From: Candidatus Aenigmarchaeota archaeon CG_4_9_14_3_um_filter_37_18
Lineage (GTDB): Archaea; Aenigmatarchaeota; Aenigmatarchaeia; CG10238-14
Length of the DNA: 6,033 nt
Direction of reading: 5' to 3'
NCBI GenBank assembly: GCA_002789635.1
Contig: PFTQ01000024.1
Location: 1 to 6,033, forward strand
Shown here one piece after another: positions 1 to 5,184 of the stretch. Positions within the stretch are counted from its first letter, which is position 1, and each line of letters opens with the position of its first letter. Made by a program: the position numbers and the translations under genes. The notes under the pieces are model-generated. The model worked only from the letters and a program-made list of their open reading frames with translations, was not told the DNA's origin and searched no databases.

Positions 1-489
1 TCAGACGGCTATTGCGGTATTAATTTGACTATGTTTTTTGGGAAATATGTCGACGAGATGAAAATCCCTCAATACAAACTTGACACCCAAACAACAAAAG
101 AAGACATGAAGAAAAATCTGATAATACTCGGCGGACCAAAAACAAATATACTCACAGATGAAATAAACAAGCAACTGCCAGTATATTTTGACTATTCTGA
201 AGAATTCAGGGATTGGGTTATTGTTTCGACTCTAACAAAAAATGTTTACAGGGATAAATTCTGCGGCATAATAGTCAGGACGAAGAATCCATTTTCAGAT
301 AATAAGGAGATTCTTTTGTTAGCAGGGAAAGGCTTCACAGGATCGAGCGCTGCTGTTCTTGGCTTAATAAAATATCCGAAAGAAATTGCGAAAGGGAATT
401 CTGTTGATTCTGATGTTGTTGCAAAAGTTGTCCGCGGGATAGATGTTGATTCTGATGGAATTGTTGATGATGTGGAATTTTTAGAGTAA
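1..489 (+). CDS. S-layer-like surface protein, C-terminal part (5' end outside window)
   Basis: The frame is open from the first base of the window, so this is the last 162 residues of a longer protein. A TTG at 25 and an ATG at 31 lie in the same frame, but neither has a ribosome binding site, and coding continues upstream of them. Seen in the sequence: a hydrophobic strand followed by a Gly-Gly-Pro and a conserved-looking Asn (residues 40-49 of the visible part), an Asn-Pro-Phe (96-98), a second hydrophobic strand ending in Ala-Gly-Lys with a following Gly/Ser/Ala turn (105-119), and a C-terminal Asp-rich loop of DxDxDG type (148-157) before the end Val-Glu-Phe-Leu-Glu. This layout resembles the conserved C-terminal domain of archaeal S-layer proteins. 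The acidic loop could bind calcium. The role in the cell envelope is inferred from resemblance only; the N-terminal part needed to confirm a signal peptide is missing. Confidence 0.55.
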   Translation, partial: SDGYCGINLTMFFGKYVDEMKIPQYKLDTQTTKEDMKKNLIILGGPKTNILTDEINKQLPVYFDYSEEFRDWVIVSTLTKNVYRDKFCGIIVRTKNPFSDNKEILLLAGKGFTGSSAAVLGLIKYPKEIAKGNSVDSDVVAKVVRGIDVDSDGIVDDVEFLE

Positions 490-570
490 GGCGCAATGCT
501 TAACTCACTTAACCTTTTTCTGATGAGATTGATTTTGTCGTACATGCAGAAGTGCTAAATGCAGGTGTTT

Positions 571-585
571 TATGCGCTCCGCATA
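571..585. other. Short perfect hairpin between convergent genes
   Basis: TATGCG and CGCATA form a perfect 6-bp stem around a 3-base loop, between the 3' end of the S-layer-like gene and the 3' end of the HNH gene. There is no clean T-tract directly after the stem on either strand, so a terminator role is not established. It may mark the 3' ends of both convergent transcripts. Confidence 0.3.
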
Positions 586-601
586 GGCGTGCCCATCAAT
601 G

Positions 602-1078
602 TCAAAAATTTAACTTCTTCTGGATAAATTTTGATGGTTTCTTACCATATTCGCCCAAATTGGTTTTCCATTTTTTCCTTGATCTTTTTTCCCAGACATC
701 AAATGCATTATCTACATGTTTTTTGAATTCATCTGAACCCACATTATTGACTCTTATGAAATGCTTAGCTAAATCAACGAGCTTCGTTTCTAGCCAAACA
801 CCTTTGCTTATCTGGATGTTGACGAACCCTATGTGTTTAATCATGTGGCAATCATCGCAAAGTGCTTGAAAACCTTTCAGAGATTGTATATTATTTTCAT
901 CATCGTATTCCCAAATTTCATGACAGTTCAATCTACCAGAAACTCCGCATATTTCACACTTATGACCAGCTTTCGAGTACGCATCCTTTCTTATTTTATC
1001 CCATTCTTTTTTAGGTAAAACTTTCCTCAAGTTTTCGTACCAACAAGTCTTAGGAACAAGTTCAACATACAATTTCAT
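602..1078 (-). CDS. HNH endonuclease, stand-alone
   Basis: This is a 158-residue protein of the HNH nuclease superfamily, metal-dependent enzymes that cut DNA. A zinc-binding frame is visible: CEIC (Cys41, Cys44) and CDDCH (Cys74, Cys77, His78). Between them is the Cys-His-Glu-Ile-Trp segment (52-56) with His53 as the likely catalytic histidine, and His82 follows in a Met-Ile-Lys-His stretch. The CHEIW, Tyr-Asp, Ala-Leu-Cys, Cys-His and Lys-His-Ile-Gly spacing is that of a known family of small HNH proteins found in phages and bacterial accessory regions. The C-terminal half is basic and may contact DNA. The ATG start is supported by GGTGG four bases upstream. There is no adjacent methyltransferase, intron or phage packaging gene, so it cannot be assigned to restriction, homing or phage functions. 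It looks intact. It converges on the S-layer-like gene and has AT-rich upstream DNA with a possible TATA box on the minus strand at 1108-1117. Confidence 0.85.
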   Translation of the reverse strand: MKLYVELVPKTCWYENLRKVLPKKEWDKIRKDAYSKAGHKCEICGVSGRLNCHEIWEYDDENNIQSLKGFQALCDDCHMIKHIGFVNIQISKGVWLETKLVDLAKHFIRVNNVGSDEFKKHVDNAFDVWEKRSRKKWKTNLGEYGKKPSKFIQKKLNF

Positions 1079-1082
1079 TTAT

Positions 1083-1087
1083 CCACC
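1083..1087 (-). promoter_or_regulatory. Ribosome binding site of the HNH gene
   Basis: On the minus strand GGTGG lies four bases before the ATG at 1078. It matches the archaeal anti-Shine-Dalgarno core and fixes the start. An AT-rich segment at 1108-1117 (TTTTTAATAG on the minus strand) is a possible TATA box for the same gene. Confidence 0.6.
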
Positions 1088-1255
1088 ATTAATCTGTCTA
1101 AAAAAATCTATTAAAAATCAAACTTATTAATTGTAGTATTAGTTTACTAAAATAATTTGTAAAGAATAGTCCTCAGGTATGGAATTGAACCTGAAGTATA
1201 AGTCATTCCTATATTAATAATCAACTATTAGAAAAACCTGGCGGAGGCTGGATTC
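1088..1255. other. AT-rich intergenic stretch with one hairpin
   Basis: No start-to-stop reading frame of useful length is seen here. The right-hand part holds an inverted repeat at 1171-1196: on the minus strand CTTCAGGT pairs with ACCTGAGG (eight pairs, one of them G-T) across a 10-base loop. It has no following T-tract. The left-hand part probably contains the promoter of the HNH gene. Nothing else can be supported. Confidence 0.3.
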
Positions 1256-1372
1256 TTATTCATAACTGACACCTATAGGTTTAAACTTTCTTAATTCTGA
1301 TTCTAGTTCTGGTGTTAACCAGTTAACCTTCCCATTCTGCTGTTGGGAAAATGGGTTTTTATAGGCCGCTGT
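1256..1372 (-). pseudogene. Coding-like remnant without start codon, unrecognised
   Basis: On the minus strand a frame stays open for 38 codons between a TAA at 1373-1375 and a TAA at 1256-1258. Its translation looks like protein rather than noise: it holds a Gly-Lys-Val-Asn-Trp-Leu-Thr-Pro-Glu-Leu segment, then a charged helix-like run, and ends in Gly-Val-Ser-Tyr-Glu. It has no ATG, GTG or TTG, so it is not a free-standing gene. It follows the serpin remnant on the same strand after a 41-base gap and may be the tail of a neighbouring gene lost to decay. No family is recognised. It could also be chance. Confidence 0.3.
1329..1360 (+). terminator. Possible hairpin plus T-run, two alternative folds
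   Basis: Two mutually exclusive stems share the same bases. TTCCCA (1329-1334) pairs with TGGGAA (1344-1349) across a 9-base loop. CCCATT (1331-1336) pairs with AATGGG (1350-1355) and is followed directly by five T residues (1356-1360). The second fold looks like an intrinsic terminator on the plus strand. No plus-strand gene ends just upstream, and the stretch overlaps the coding-like remnant on the other strand, so function is uncertain. Confidence 0.25.
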
Positions 1373-1413
1373 TTAGGGTTTAATGATTTTTACTGGAAGA
1401 ATTGAGCAAACAT

Positions 1414-1632
1414 CTATTTAGTTGGATCAGTAACTCTCCCCATAAATAATATATTTCCTGTTTCTTTTTCTTGTATTATGAAAATAAATGGATGATCAGC
1501 CCTAAATGTTGTTCCCATGGAAGTTAGTATCATGCCAACAGCAGTTGCTGCTGCAGCTTCTGTTCCCTTTTCATCAACTTTAACATATGCCTGATGAATA
1601 ACAAAACTGACGAACTTACTCAATAGAGTGTG
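1414..1632 (-). pseudogene. Serpin (serine protease inhibitor) C-terminal remnant
   Basis: The minus-strand frame encodes the last part of a serpin. The segment Val-Ile-His-Gln-Ala-Tyr-Val-Lys-Val-Asp-Glu is the strand before the reactive loop. It is followed by the inhibitory hinge GTEAAAAT, a variable loop, and the closing block with Phe-Arg-Ala-Asp-His-Pro-Phe and Phe-Met-Gly-Arg-Val, ending at a TAG (1414-1416). By alignment with the canonical reactive-loop length, the P1-P1' bond would be Thr-Ser. A normal serpin has roughly 370-400 residues; only about 70 remain. Serpin likeness stops near 1615-1630, exactly where the IS66-type element begins. The minus frame stays open to 1836, but that part is antisense to the transposase. 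The missing N-terminal region is not found on the right side of the element. The original role would have been trapping a serine or cysteine protease; the remnant cannot fold as an inhibitor. Confidence 0.85.
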
Positions 1633-1646
1633 GCTCGACAACCTAT
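1633..1646 (+). repeat. Candidate left inverted repeat of the IS66-type element
   Basis: GCTCGACAACCTAT, matching the complement of 3122-3135 at 10 of 14 positions. It begins next to the point where serpin coding ends. The match is short, so this is tentative. Confidence 0.4.
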
Positions 1647-1702
1647 TTCCTATAATATAGAAATCCCAAAATCTATGCTTTACAATATTTTTATCTGATA
1701 GA

Positions 1703-3133
1703 ATGGGAATAATCGACAAAATAAGGTCAATAAATCCAAAAAAGTTAGACCTTGACAACAAAAAGATGATAGAAAATCTCATAACCACATTTCTTAATAT
1801 CATAGAAGGATTGCTCCAAAGAGACCAAAAAAACAAAGAAGAAATCCAGAAATTAAAAGACGAAATAAATCATTTGAAGGGAGAGAAGGGAAAACCGGAA
1901 TTTAAGCCGAATCTACCCAGAAAAGAAAATGATATTTGCAAAGAAAAGAAGGCAAAAGAATGGAAAAAAAGGAGCAAAAAACAATATGTCAAGGTTGACA
2001 CAATTGAAATATTAAAGGTTGACAAAGGCGCATTGCCGCCAGATGCAATCCATAAGGGCTACAGATGTGTAGTGGTGCAGAATGTTAACTTTACAACTAA
2101 CAATGTTAAATTCAAAATGGAGAGGTATTATTCCCCAAGCGAGAAAAAAGTATACGAAGCAAAGCTTCCGAAAGAAGTAGACGGGGAATTTGGACCCCAA
2201 TTGAAAGCTTTCATTCATACTCTCTATTTCGCATGCAGAGTCACTGAAAACAAAATCCAGACGCTGTTAAGTGAAAGAGGAATTATCATATCCAAGGGGC
2301 AGATATCAAACATCCTGATAAAGGATAAACAAGAAAAATTTTCAAAAGAAAAGAATGATATTCTTACTGCTGGAATGGAATGCTCAAATTACTTCCATAT
2401 CGATGACACAGGAGCGAGACACAATGGAATGAATTATTACACTCATGCAATATGCAACCAATTTTTCAGTGCATTTTTCATAAGGCCGAGAAAGAACAAA
2501 GAAACAATCAAAGCTATTCTTGGATTGAAAAATGGCGAAAAAATCAATAAAATCATGCTCTCTGATGATGCCAGGCAGTTCAAACTTCTGGCATTGTACC
2601 ATGCACTATGCTGGCTACACGAAGTCAGGCATTTCAAAAAACTGAATCCATTCCTTGAATGGCATCGGAAAAAACTGATTTGGGTTCTTAGTGAAATCTG
2701 GGAATTTTATGAGTCGCTAAAAGAATATAAAGAAAATCCAAATGAATGCCAGAAGAAATATCTTGAACTCAAGTTTGATGAGTTATTTTCAGCAAAGACT
2801 GGTTACAAAGAACTTGACAAAAGAATTGTATTGACCAAAGAGAAGAAGAATGAACTATTGCTAGTGTTGACATATCCAGAGATACCTCTCCATAATAATC
2901 CAGCAGAATTGGCATTGAGGGAGCTTGTAATCAAGAACAAGGTTAGTTATGGTACAAAAAGCGAAGACGGTAGAATTGCATGGGAAAATATGATGACAAT
3001 AATGAATTCATGCAAAAAGAATACCATCAGCTTCATGGATTATGTTGAAGATATATCTTCTGGGAGATATAGGATGACGAGACTATGTGAAGTTATCAGG
3101 AAAAATTCGATGGGTGATTCCACAAGTTATTGA
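1703..3133 (+). CDS. IS66-family transposase
   Basis: This 476-residue DDE transposase moves the surrounding element. A coiled-coil, Lys/Glu-rich stretch (about 36-66) is followed by a basic linker. A helix-turn-helix-like segment lies at about 182-206 (Asn-Lys-Ile-Gln-Thr-Leu-Leu ... Ser-Lys-Gly-Gln-Ile-Ser-Asn). The catalytic core has His-Ile-Asp-Asp-Thr-Gly (first Asp at 234/235), Leu-Ser-Asp-Asp-Ala (second Asp at 288/289) and the IS66 signature Asn-Asn-Pro-Ala-Glu with Glu402 as third acid, followed by Ser-Tyr-Gly-Thr-Lys-Ser-Glu-Asp-Gly. The reading frame is uninterrupted, so the enzyme may be active. The ATG at 1703 has no clear ribosome binding site; TATA-like AT-rich sequence lies at 1649-1660. 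The length is typical of the family. Confidence 0.92.
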   Translation: MGIIDKIRSINPKKLDLDNKKMIENLITTFLNIIEGLLQRDQKNKEEIQKLKDEINHLKGEKGKPEFKPNLPRKENDICKEKKAKEWKKRSKKQYVKVDTIEILKVDKGALPPDAIHKGYRCVVVQNVNFTTNNVKFKMERYYSPSEKKVYEAKLPKEVDGEFGPQLKAFIHTLYFACRVTENKIQTLLSERGIIISKGQISNILIKDKQEKFSKEKNDILTAGMECSNYFHIDDTGARHNGMNYYTHAICNQFFSAFFIRPRKNKETIKAILGLKNGEKINKIMLSDDARQFKLLALYHALCWLHEVRHFKKLNPFLEWHRKKLIWVLSEIWEFYESLKEYKENPNECQKKYLELKFDELFSAKTGYKELDKRIVLTKEKKNELLLVLTYPEIPLHNNPAELALRELVIKNKVSYGTKSEDGRIAWENMMTIMNSCKKNTISFMDYVEDISSGRYRMTRLCEVIRKNSMGDSTSY

Positions 3134-3135
3134 GC
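3122..3135 (-). repeat. Candidate right inverted repeat of the IS66-type element
   Basis: The reverse complement reads GCTCAATAACTTGT and pairs with 1633-1646 (10 of 14). It covers the last codons and the TGA of the transposase. Tentative. Confidence 0.4.
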
Positions 3136-3150
3136 AATTTCGCATTTTCC

Positions 3151-3216
3151 TTATATAAATGAAACAGTATAAATAATCATATTGAAACAAACTGAAACAA
3201 GTAACAAGGTGAAACA
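3151..3216 (+). promoter_or_regulatory. Promoter and clustered TGAAACA sites of the membrane regulator
   Basis: A good archaeal TATA box, TTATATAAAT, lies at 3151-3160. The heptamer TGAAACA then occurs four times, all in the same orientation, at 3160-3166, 3183-3189, 3193-3199 and 3210-3216. The last copy touches the ATG and overlaps the ribosome binding site AAGGTG at 3206-3211. Start-to-start distances are 23, 10 and 17 bases. With a start point expected some 25 bases after the TATA box, one copy falls in the promoter and three fall in or near the leader. This is a sensible layout for a repressor array, with the downstream winged-helix protein as the obvious candidate binder. TATA box and ribosome binding site are well supported; operator function is inference. 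Confidence 0.6.
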
Positions 3217-3741
3217 ATGGAAAAAAAGTATAAAAAATATGTTGTTGTGATGTTTCTATGTTTCTTGTTTGGGGGTTTTTCCATCATATTATATCTTTAC
3301 CAGGCATATTGGGTAATTCAGACAGAATCTACAAGAAAGCAATTTTACAATTTCACTTTCAACAATAGTATTGAAGAGCGCCCTGCAGAAAGGAGATTCC
3401 CTGCAGAAAGGCCTGTTGATCTTGTAATTTCGCCGTTTTCTTTAACGCCTCTTATTCTGGGAATTATATCTACACTTGCCGGATTCTCTATTTGGGACTT
3501 GATAAGGGAAAAAGAATTGACAGCAGCAAAAAAAGAAATTCTTGATGTTTTTTTATTGCCTGAAGAAAAGCATTTGATAAGCATAATTGAAAAAAATGAT
3601 TCCCTAACTCAAAATGAGATAACAAAAATGACAGGGTTCTCCAGAGTTAAAGTACATAGAATTATAAAAAATTTAGAAAAAAAGAATTTAATACTTAAAC
3701 AAGAATATGGCATGACAAATAAAATAACATTAAAGAAATGA
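3217..3741 (+). CDS. Membrane-anchored winged-helix transcriptional regulator
   Basis: A 174-residue protein with two predicted membrane helices (about 8-30 and 68-95), a short outside loop between them, and a cytoplasmic C-terminal winged helix (about 114-172). The last shows a MarR/IclR-like pattern: Glu-Glu-Lys-His-Leu-Ile helix, Leu-Thr-Gln-Asn-Glu-Ile helix, Ser-Arg-Val-Lys-Val-His recognition helix, then a charged wing. Positive residues at the N terminus (Lys-rich 3-7) support an inside start and an outside loop. The loop carries two N-glycosylation sequons (Asn45-Phe-Thr, Asn49-Asn-Ser) and a small peptide duplication. It looks like a one-component sensor that reads an envelope signal and acts on DNA at the membrane; the signal is unknown. 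The ATG is fixed by AAGGTG five bases upstream. It has its own promoter with repeated TGAAACA sites, which suggests self-regulation. It converges on the DUF2207 remnant with only 8 bp between them. Confidence 0.78.
   Translation: MEKKYKKYVVVMFLCFLFGGFSIILYLYQAYWVIQTESTRKQFYNFTFNNSIEERPAERRFPAERPVDLVISPFSLTPLILGIISTLAGFSIWDLIREKELTAAKKEILDVFLLPEEKHLISIIEKNDSLTQNEITKMTGFSRVKVHRIIKNLEKKNLILKQEYGMTNKITLKK
3381..3411 (+). repeat. In-frame 18-bp tandem duplication in the regulator gene
   Basis: CCCTGCAGAAAGG occurs at 3381-3393 and again at 3399-3411, an 18-bp period that keeps the frame and gives a repeated Pro-Ala-Glu-Arg in the outside loop. It looks like a recent slippage duplication. Confidence 0.7.
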
Positions 3742-3749
3742 TCTTACAA

Positions 3750-4307
3750 TTATCCAGCCCCTGAACCCCCGCCACCGCCTCCTCCACCTCCGCCGCCAGA
3801 AAATCCCCCTCCTGTTGATGTGGAAGTGCTGAAAGCGCCTGAAGTAGCGGCCATAGAATTGATTGTACTAGAGAGGCTGCTTGAAAGGATAGAAAATTGT
3901 TTTGCTGAAATTGACCCACTCATAATCCCGCTCGCTCCATAATACCAGGCAACACCTGAAATGTTTTGATGTGTTCTAGTTGCAAAGTCTTCTAGATTTT
4001 TCAAAAGCTCTTCAGCTACTCCGAGAACAACAGCATAAACCAAATATCTGTCCCAAATGTGCAGAAGCGTAGTTGGCGCATTTTTCATGTCTGAAAAGTC
4101 TGTCAACATTTTTTTGAATGCGTTCCATCTTTTGACTTGAAGTGCTGCTTCCGGGGTTCTTTTTGAAATAGAAATTGAAAATAAATAAAGGAAAATAACT
4201 AATGGTATGTAAAAGAATATCAGCAAAAATCCCCCGAGAAAAAAACCTACTATTGAAAATACCAATAAAAATATCAAATATTTTTTTCTAGCTTTTTCGC
4301 TTTGACT
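3750..4307 (-). pseudogene. DUF2207 membrane protein, C-terminal remnant
   Basis: The minus frame encodes a membrane stretch of about 30 hydrophobic residues. A globular part follows with Lys-Arg-Trp-Asn-Ala-Phe-Lys-Lys-Met-Leu-Thr-Asp-Phe-Ser and Ile-Trp-Asp-Arg-Tyr-Leu-Val-Tyr-Ala-Val-Val-Leu-Gly-Val-Ala-Glu. This is the hallmark of the C-terminal half of DUF2207 predicted membrane proteins. A Ser/Thr-rich segment and an unbroken run of about twelve glycines close the chain; such Gly-rich tails are usual in this family. Full proteins have roughly 500-600 residues with an extracytoplasmic N-terminal domain; here about 175-185 remain. The frame is closed upstream by TAA at 4308-4310, nine bases from the IS1595 end. 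The only possible start is TTG at 4277, with no ribosome binding site. A short functional form cannot be excluded, but truncation is more likely. The function of the family is unknown. Confidence 0.72.
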
Positions 4308-4316
4308 TTACATATA

Positions 4317-4341
4317 GGTGATTGATTCGAATTCGGAGCAA
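4317..4341 (+). repeat. Left terminal inverted repeat of the IS1595 element
   Basis: Begins GGTGATTGATTC and ends TTCGGAGCAA. It matches the complement of 5125-5149 at 20 of 25 bases, with two blocks of perfect identity (7 and 10 bp). Confidence 0.85.
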
Positions 4342-4351
4342 CACTTTATTC

Positions 4352-4358
4352 TTTTATA
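4352..4358 (+). promoter_or_regulatory. TATA box of the IS1595 transposase
   Basis: TTTTATA is centred about 28 bases before the ATG at 4383. No ribosome binding site is present, so the spacing predicts a leaderless transcript starting at or next to the start codon. Confidence 0.55.
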
Positions 4359-4382
4359 CATCTAAACATTAAAATCTGTATT

Positions 4383-5144
4383 ATGCGCGGGAATGCGATG
4401 TACGTACATGGCAGAAAGTGCTGGTTCTGTGGTCACTACGGTCTTTTGAAATTGAGTGACAAACGTGTTTGGTGTGGCTCATGCAGAAAAAAATACAGCC
4501 TGCAAAAACTAAAACGGGATTTGAACGCACTTTATTATTTCTACCTTGAAGTTAGCGCAAGAAAATGTGCGAAAGAATTGAAAATAGGCTACAACGCAGT
4601 ATCAAGAAGATACAAAATATTTCGTAAAGCAATAATAGAATATTCTGAACAGGAATTCAAGAAGCTGCATGGTAAACTGGAAGCAGATGAAGCGTATTTC
4701 GGCGGGAAAAGAAAAGGCAGCCGTGGAAGAGGCGCATTCAATAAGCAGCCTGTTTTCGGTATTTTGGAGAGAAATGGAAAGGTATATACAGCGGTTGTAG
4801 AAGATGTATCAGCCAAAACGTTGTTTGAGCATATCAAAAAGAAGACCAGAAAAGGGTCAGTCTTCTACACAGACGATTTCAGATCGTACAAGGATTTGAA
4901 GCAATATGGAAAACATAACAAGGTCTTGCATTCAAAAACATTCGGCAAAGGGCATAATCACATCAATGGGATAGAAGGATTTTGGTCATACGCTAAAGAA
5001 AGATTTCACAAATATCATGGAATTGGCAAGAAGAATTATCTTCCTTACATTAAAGAAATGGAATTTAGGTTCAACAACAGAGAACAAGATGTTTATCCAT
5101 TATTGATTAAGATAATCCGTCGATTTGCTCCGAAAATGAACTAA
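4383..5144 (+). CDS. IS1595-family (ISXO2-like) transposase
   Basis: A 253-residue transposase for the surrounding element. The N terminus is a zinc ribbon (Cys13, Cys16, Cys31, Cys34). A helix-turn-helix-like segment follows at about 58-80. The ISXO2-type catalytic domain starts with Glu-Ala-Asp-Glu-Ala-Tyr-Phe-Gly-Gly (Asp102), continues with Tyr-Thr-Asp-Asp-Phe-Arg-Ser-Tyr (Asp164/165), and ends with His-Ile-Asn-Gly-Ile-Glu-Gly-Phe-Trp-Ser (Asn195 and Glu198), then Lys-Glu-Arg ... Tyr-His-Gly-Ile and Phe-Arg-Phe-Asn-Asn-Arg. This is the full family pattern with no missing key residue or frameshift, so the element may be active. ATG 4383 agrees with the leaderless TATA spacing; ATG 4398 is an in-frame alternative that would still keep the zinc ribbon. 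The stop codon lies inside the right terminal repeat, so the end of the protein doubles as transposon-end sequence. Confidence 0.93.
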   Translation: MRGNAMYVHGRKCWFCGHYGLLKLSDKRVWCGSCRKKYSLQKLKRDLNALYYFYLEVSARKCAKELKIGYNAVSRRYKIFRKAIIEYSEQEFKKLHGKLEADEAYFGGKRKGSRGRGAFNKQPVFGILERNGKVYTAVVEDVSAKTLFEHIKKKTRKGSVFYTDDFRSYKDLKQYGKHNKVLHSKTFGKGHNHINGIEGFWSYAKERFHKYHGIGKKNYLPYIKEMEFRFNNREQDVYPLLIKIIRRFAPKMN

Positions 5145-5149
5145 TCACC
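5125..5149 (-). repeat. Right terminal inverted repeat of the IS1595 element
   Basis: The reverse complement begins GGTGATTAGTTC and ends TTCGGAGCAA. It covers the last codons and the TAA (5142-5144) of the transposase. Confidence 0.85.
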
Positions 5150-5170
5150 TAAAAAATTATTAAAGGCAAA

Positions 5171-5176
5171 AGGTGG
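5171..5176 (+). promoter_or_regulatory. Strong ribosome binding site before a small ORF
   Basis: AGGTGG lies eight bases before the ATG at 5185 and matches the archaeal anti-Shine-Dalgarno core. It is the main evidence that the 50-codon frame after it is, or was, translated. A possible TATA-like AT-rich segment (5150-5163) lies just outside the IS1595 end. Confidence 0.55.
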
Positions 5177-5184
5177 CAAAAACA

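Larger units (their letters stand above)
1633..3135 (+). mobile_element. IS66-family insertion sequence, single transposase gene
   Basis: The extent is set by the transposase and by a candidate pair of inverted ends. The left end at 1633-1646 (GCTCGACAACCTAT) matches the reverse complement of 3122-3135 (GCTCAATAACTTGT) at 10 of 14 bases, and all four differences are transitions. The stop codon of the transposase lies inside the right end. No matching 8-bp target duplication is seen (flanks TAGAGTGT and AATTTCGC). The small helper genes tnpA and tnpB of classical IS66 elements are absent, as in the single-gene subgroup. The transposase identity is secure; the exact borders are not. Confidence 0.65.
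4317..5149 (+). mobile_element. IS1595-family insertion sequence
   Basis: An 833-bp element bounded by imperfect inverted repeats of 25 bp (20 of 25 identical), containing a single transposase gene. Both ends start GGTGATT and share TTCGGAGCAA. The flanks do not show the 8-bp duplication expected for the family (TACATATA on the left, TAAAAAAT on the right). One junction has probably been rearranged after insertion, in line with the truncated DUF2207 gene on the left and no counterpart on the right. Confidence 0.85.

Noticed and set aside
552..869. A 105-codon plus-strand frame
   Set aside because: It is antisense to the clearly conserved HNH gene and its translation shows no family features.
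1171..1196. GGTTCAATTCC on the minus strand looks like the T-loop of a tRNA
   Set aside because: The required 5-bp T-stem does not form around it, and no acceptor, D or anticodon arms are found at the right distances. It is better read as a simple hairpin.
1633..1836. Extension of the serpin frame beyond the IS border up to 1836
   Set aside because: The extra residues do not resemble a serpin and lie antisense to the start of the transposase gene.
1624..3143. Target-site duplication of the IS66-type element
   Set aside because: Flanks TAGAGTGT and AATTTCGC do not match, and the element ends are themselves tentative.
3160..3216. Repeated TGAAACA units as a small CRISPR array
   Set aside because: The units are only 7 bp, spacing is irregular and shorter than any spacer, and no cas gene is nearby.
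4309..5157. Target-site duplication of the IS1595 element
   Set aside because: The flanking octamers TACATATA and TAAAAAAT agree at only four of eight positions.
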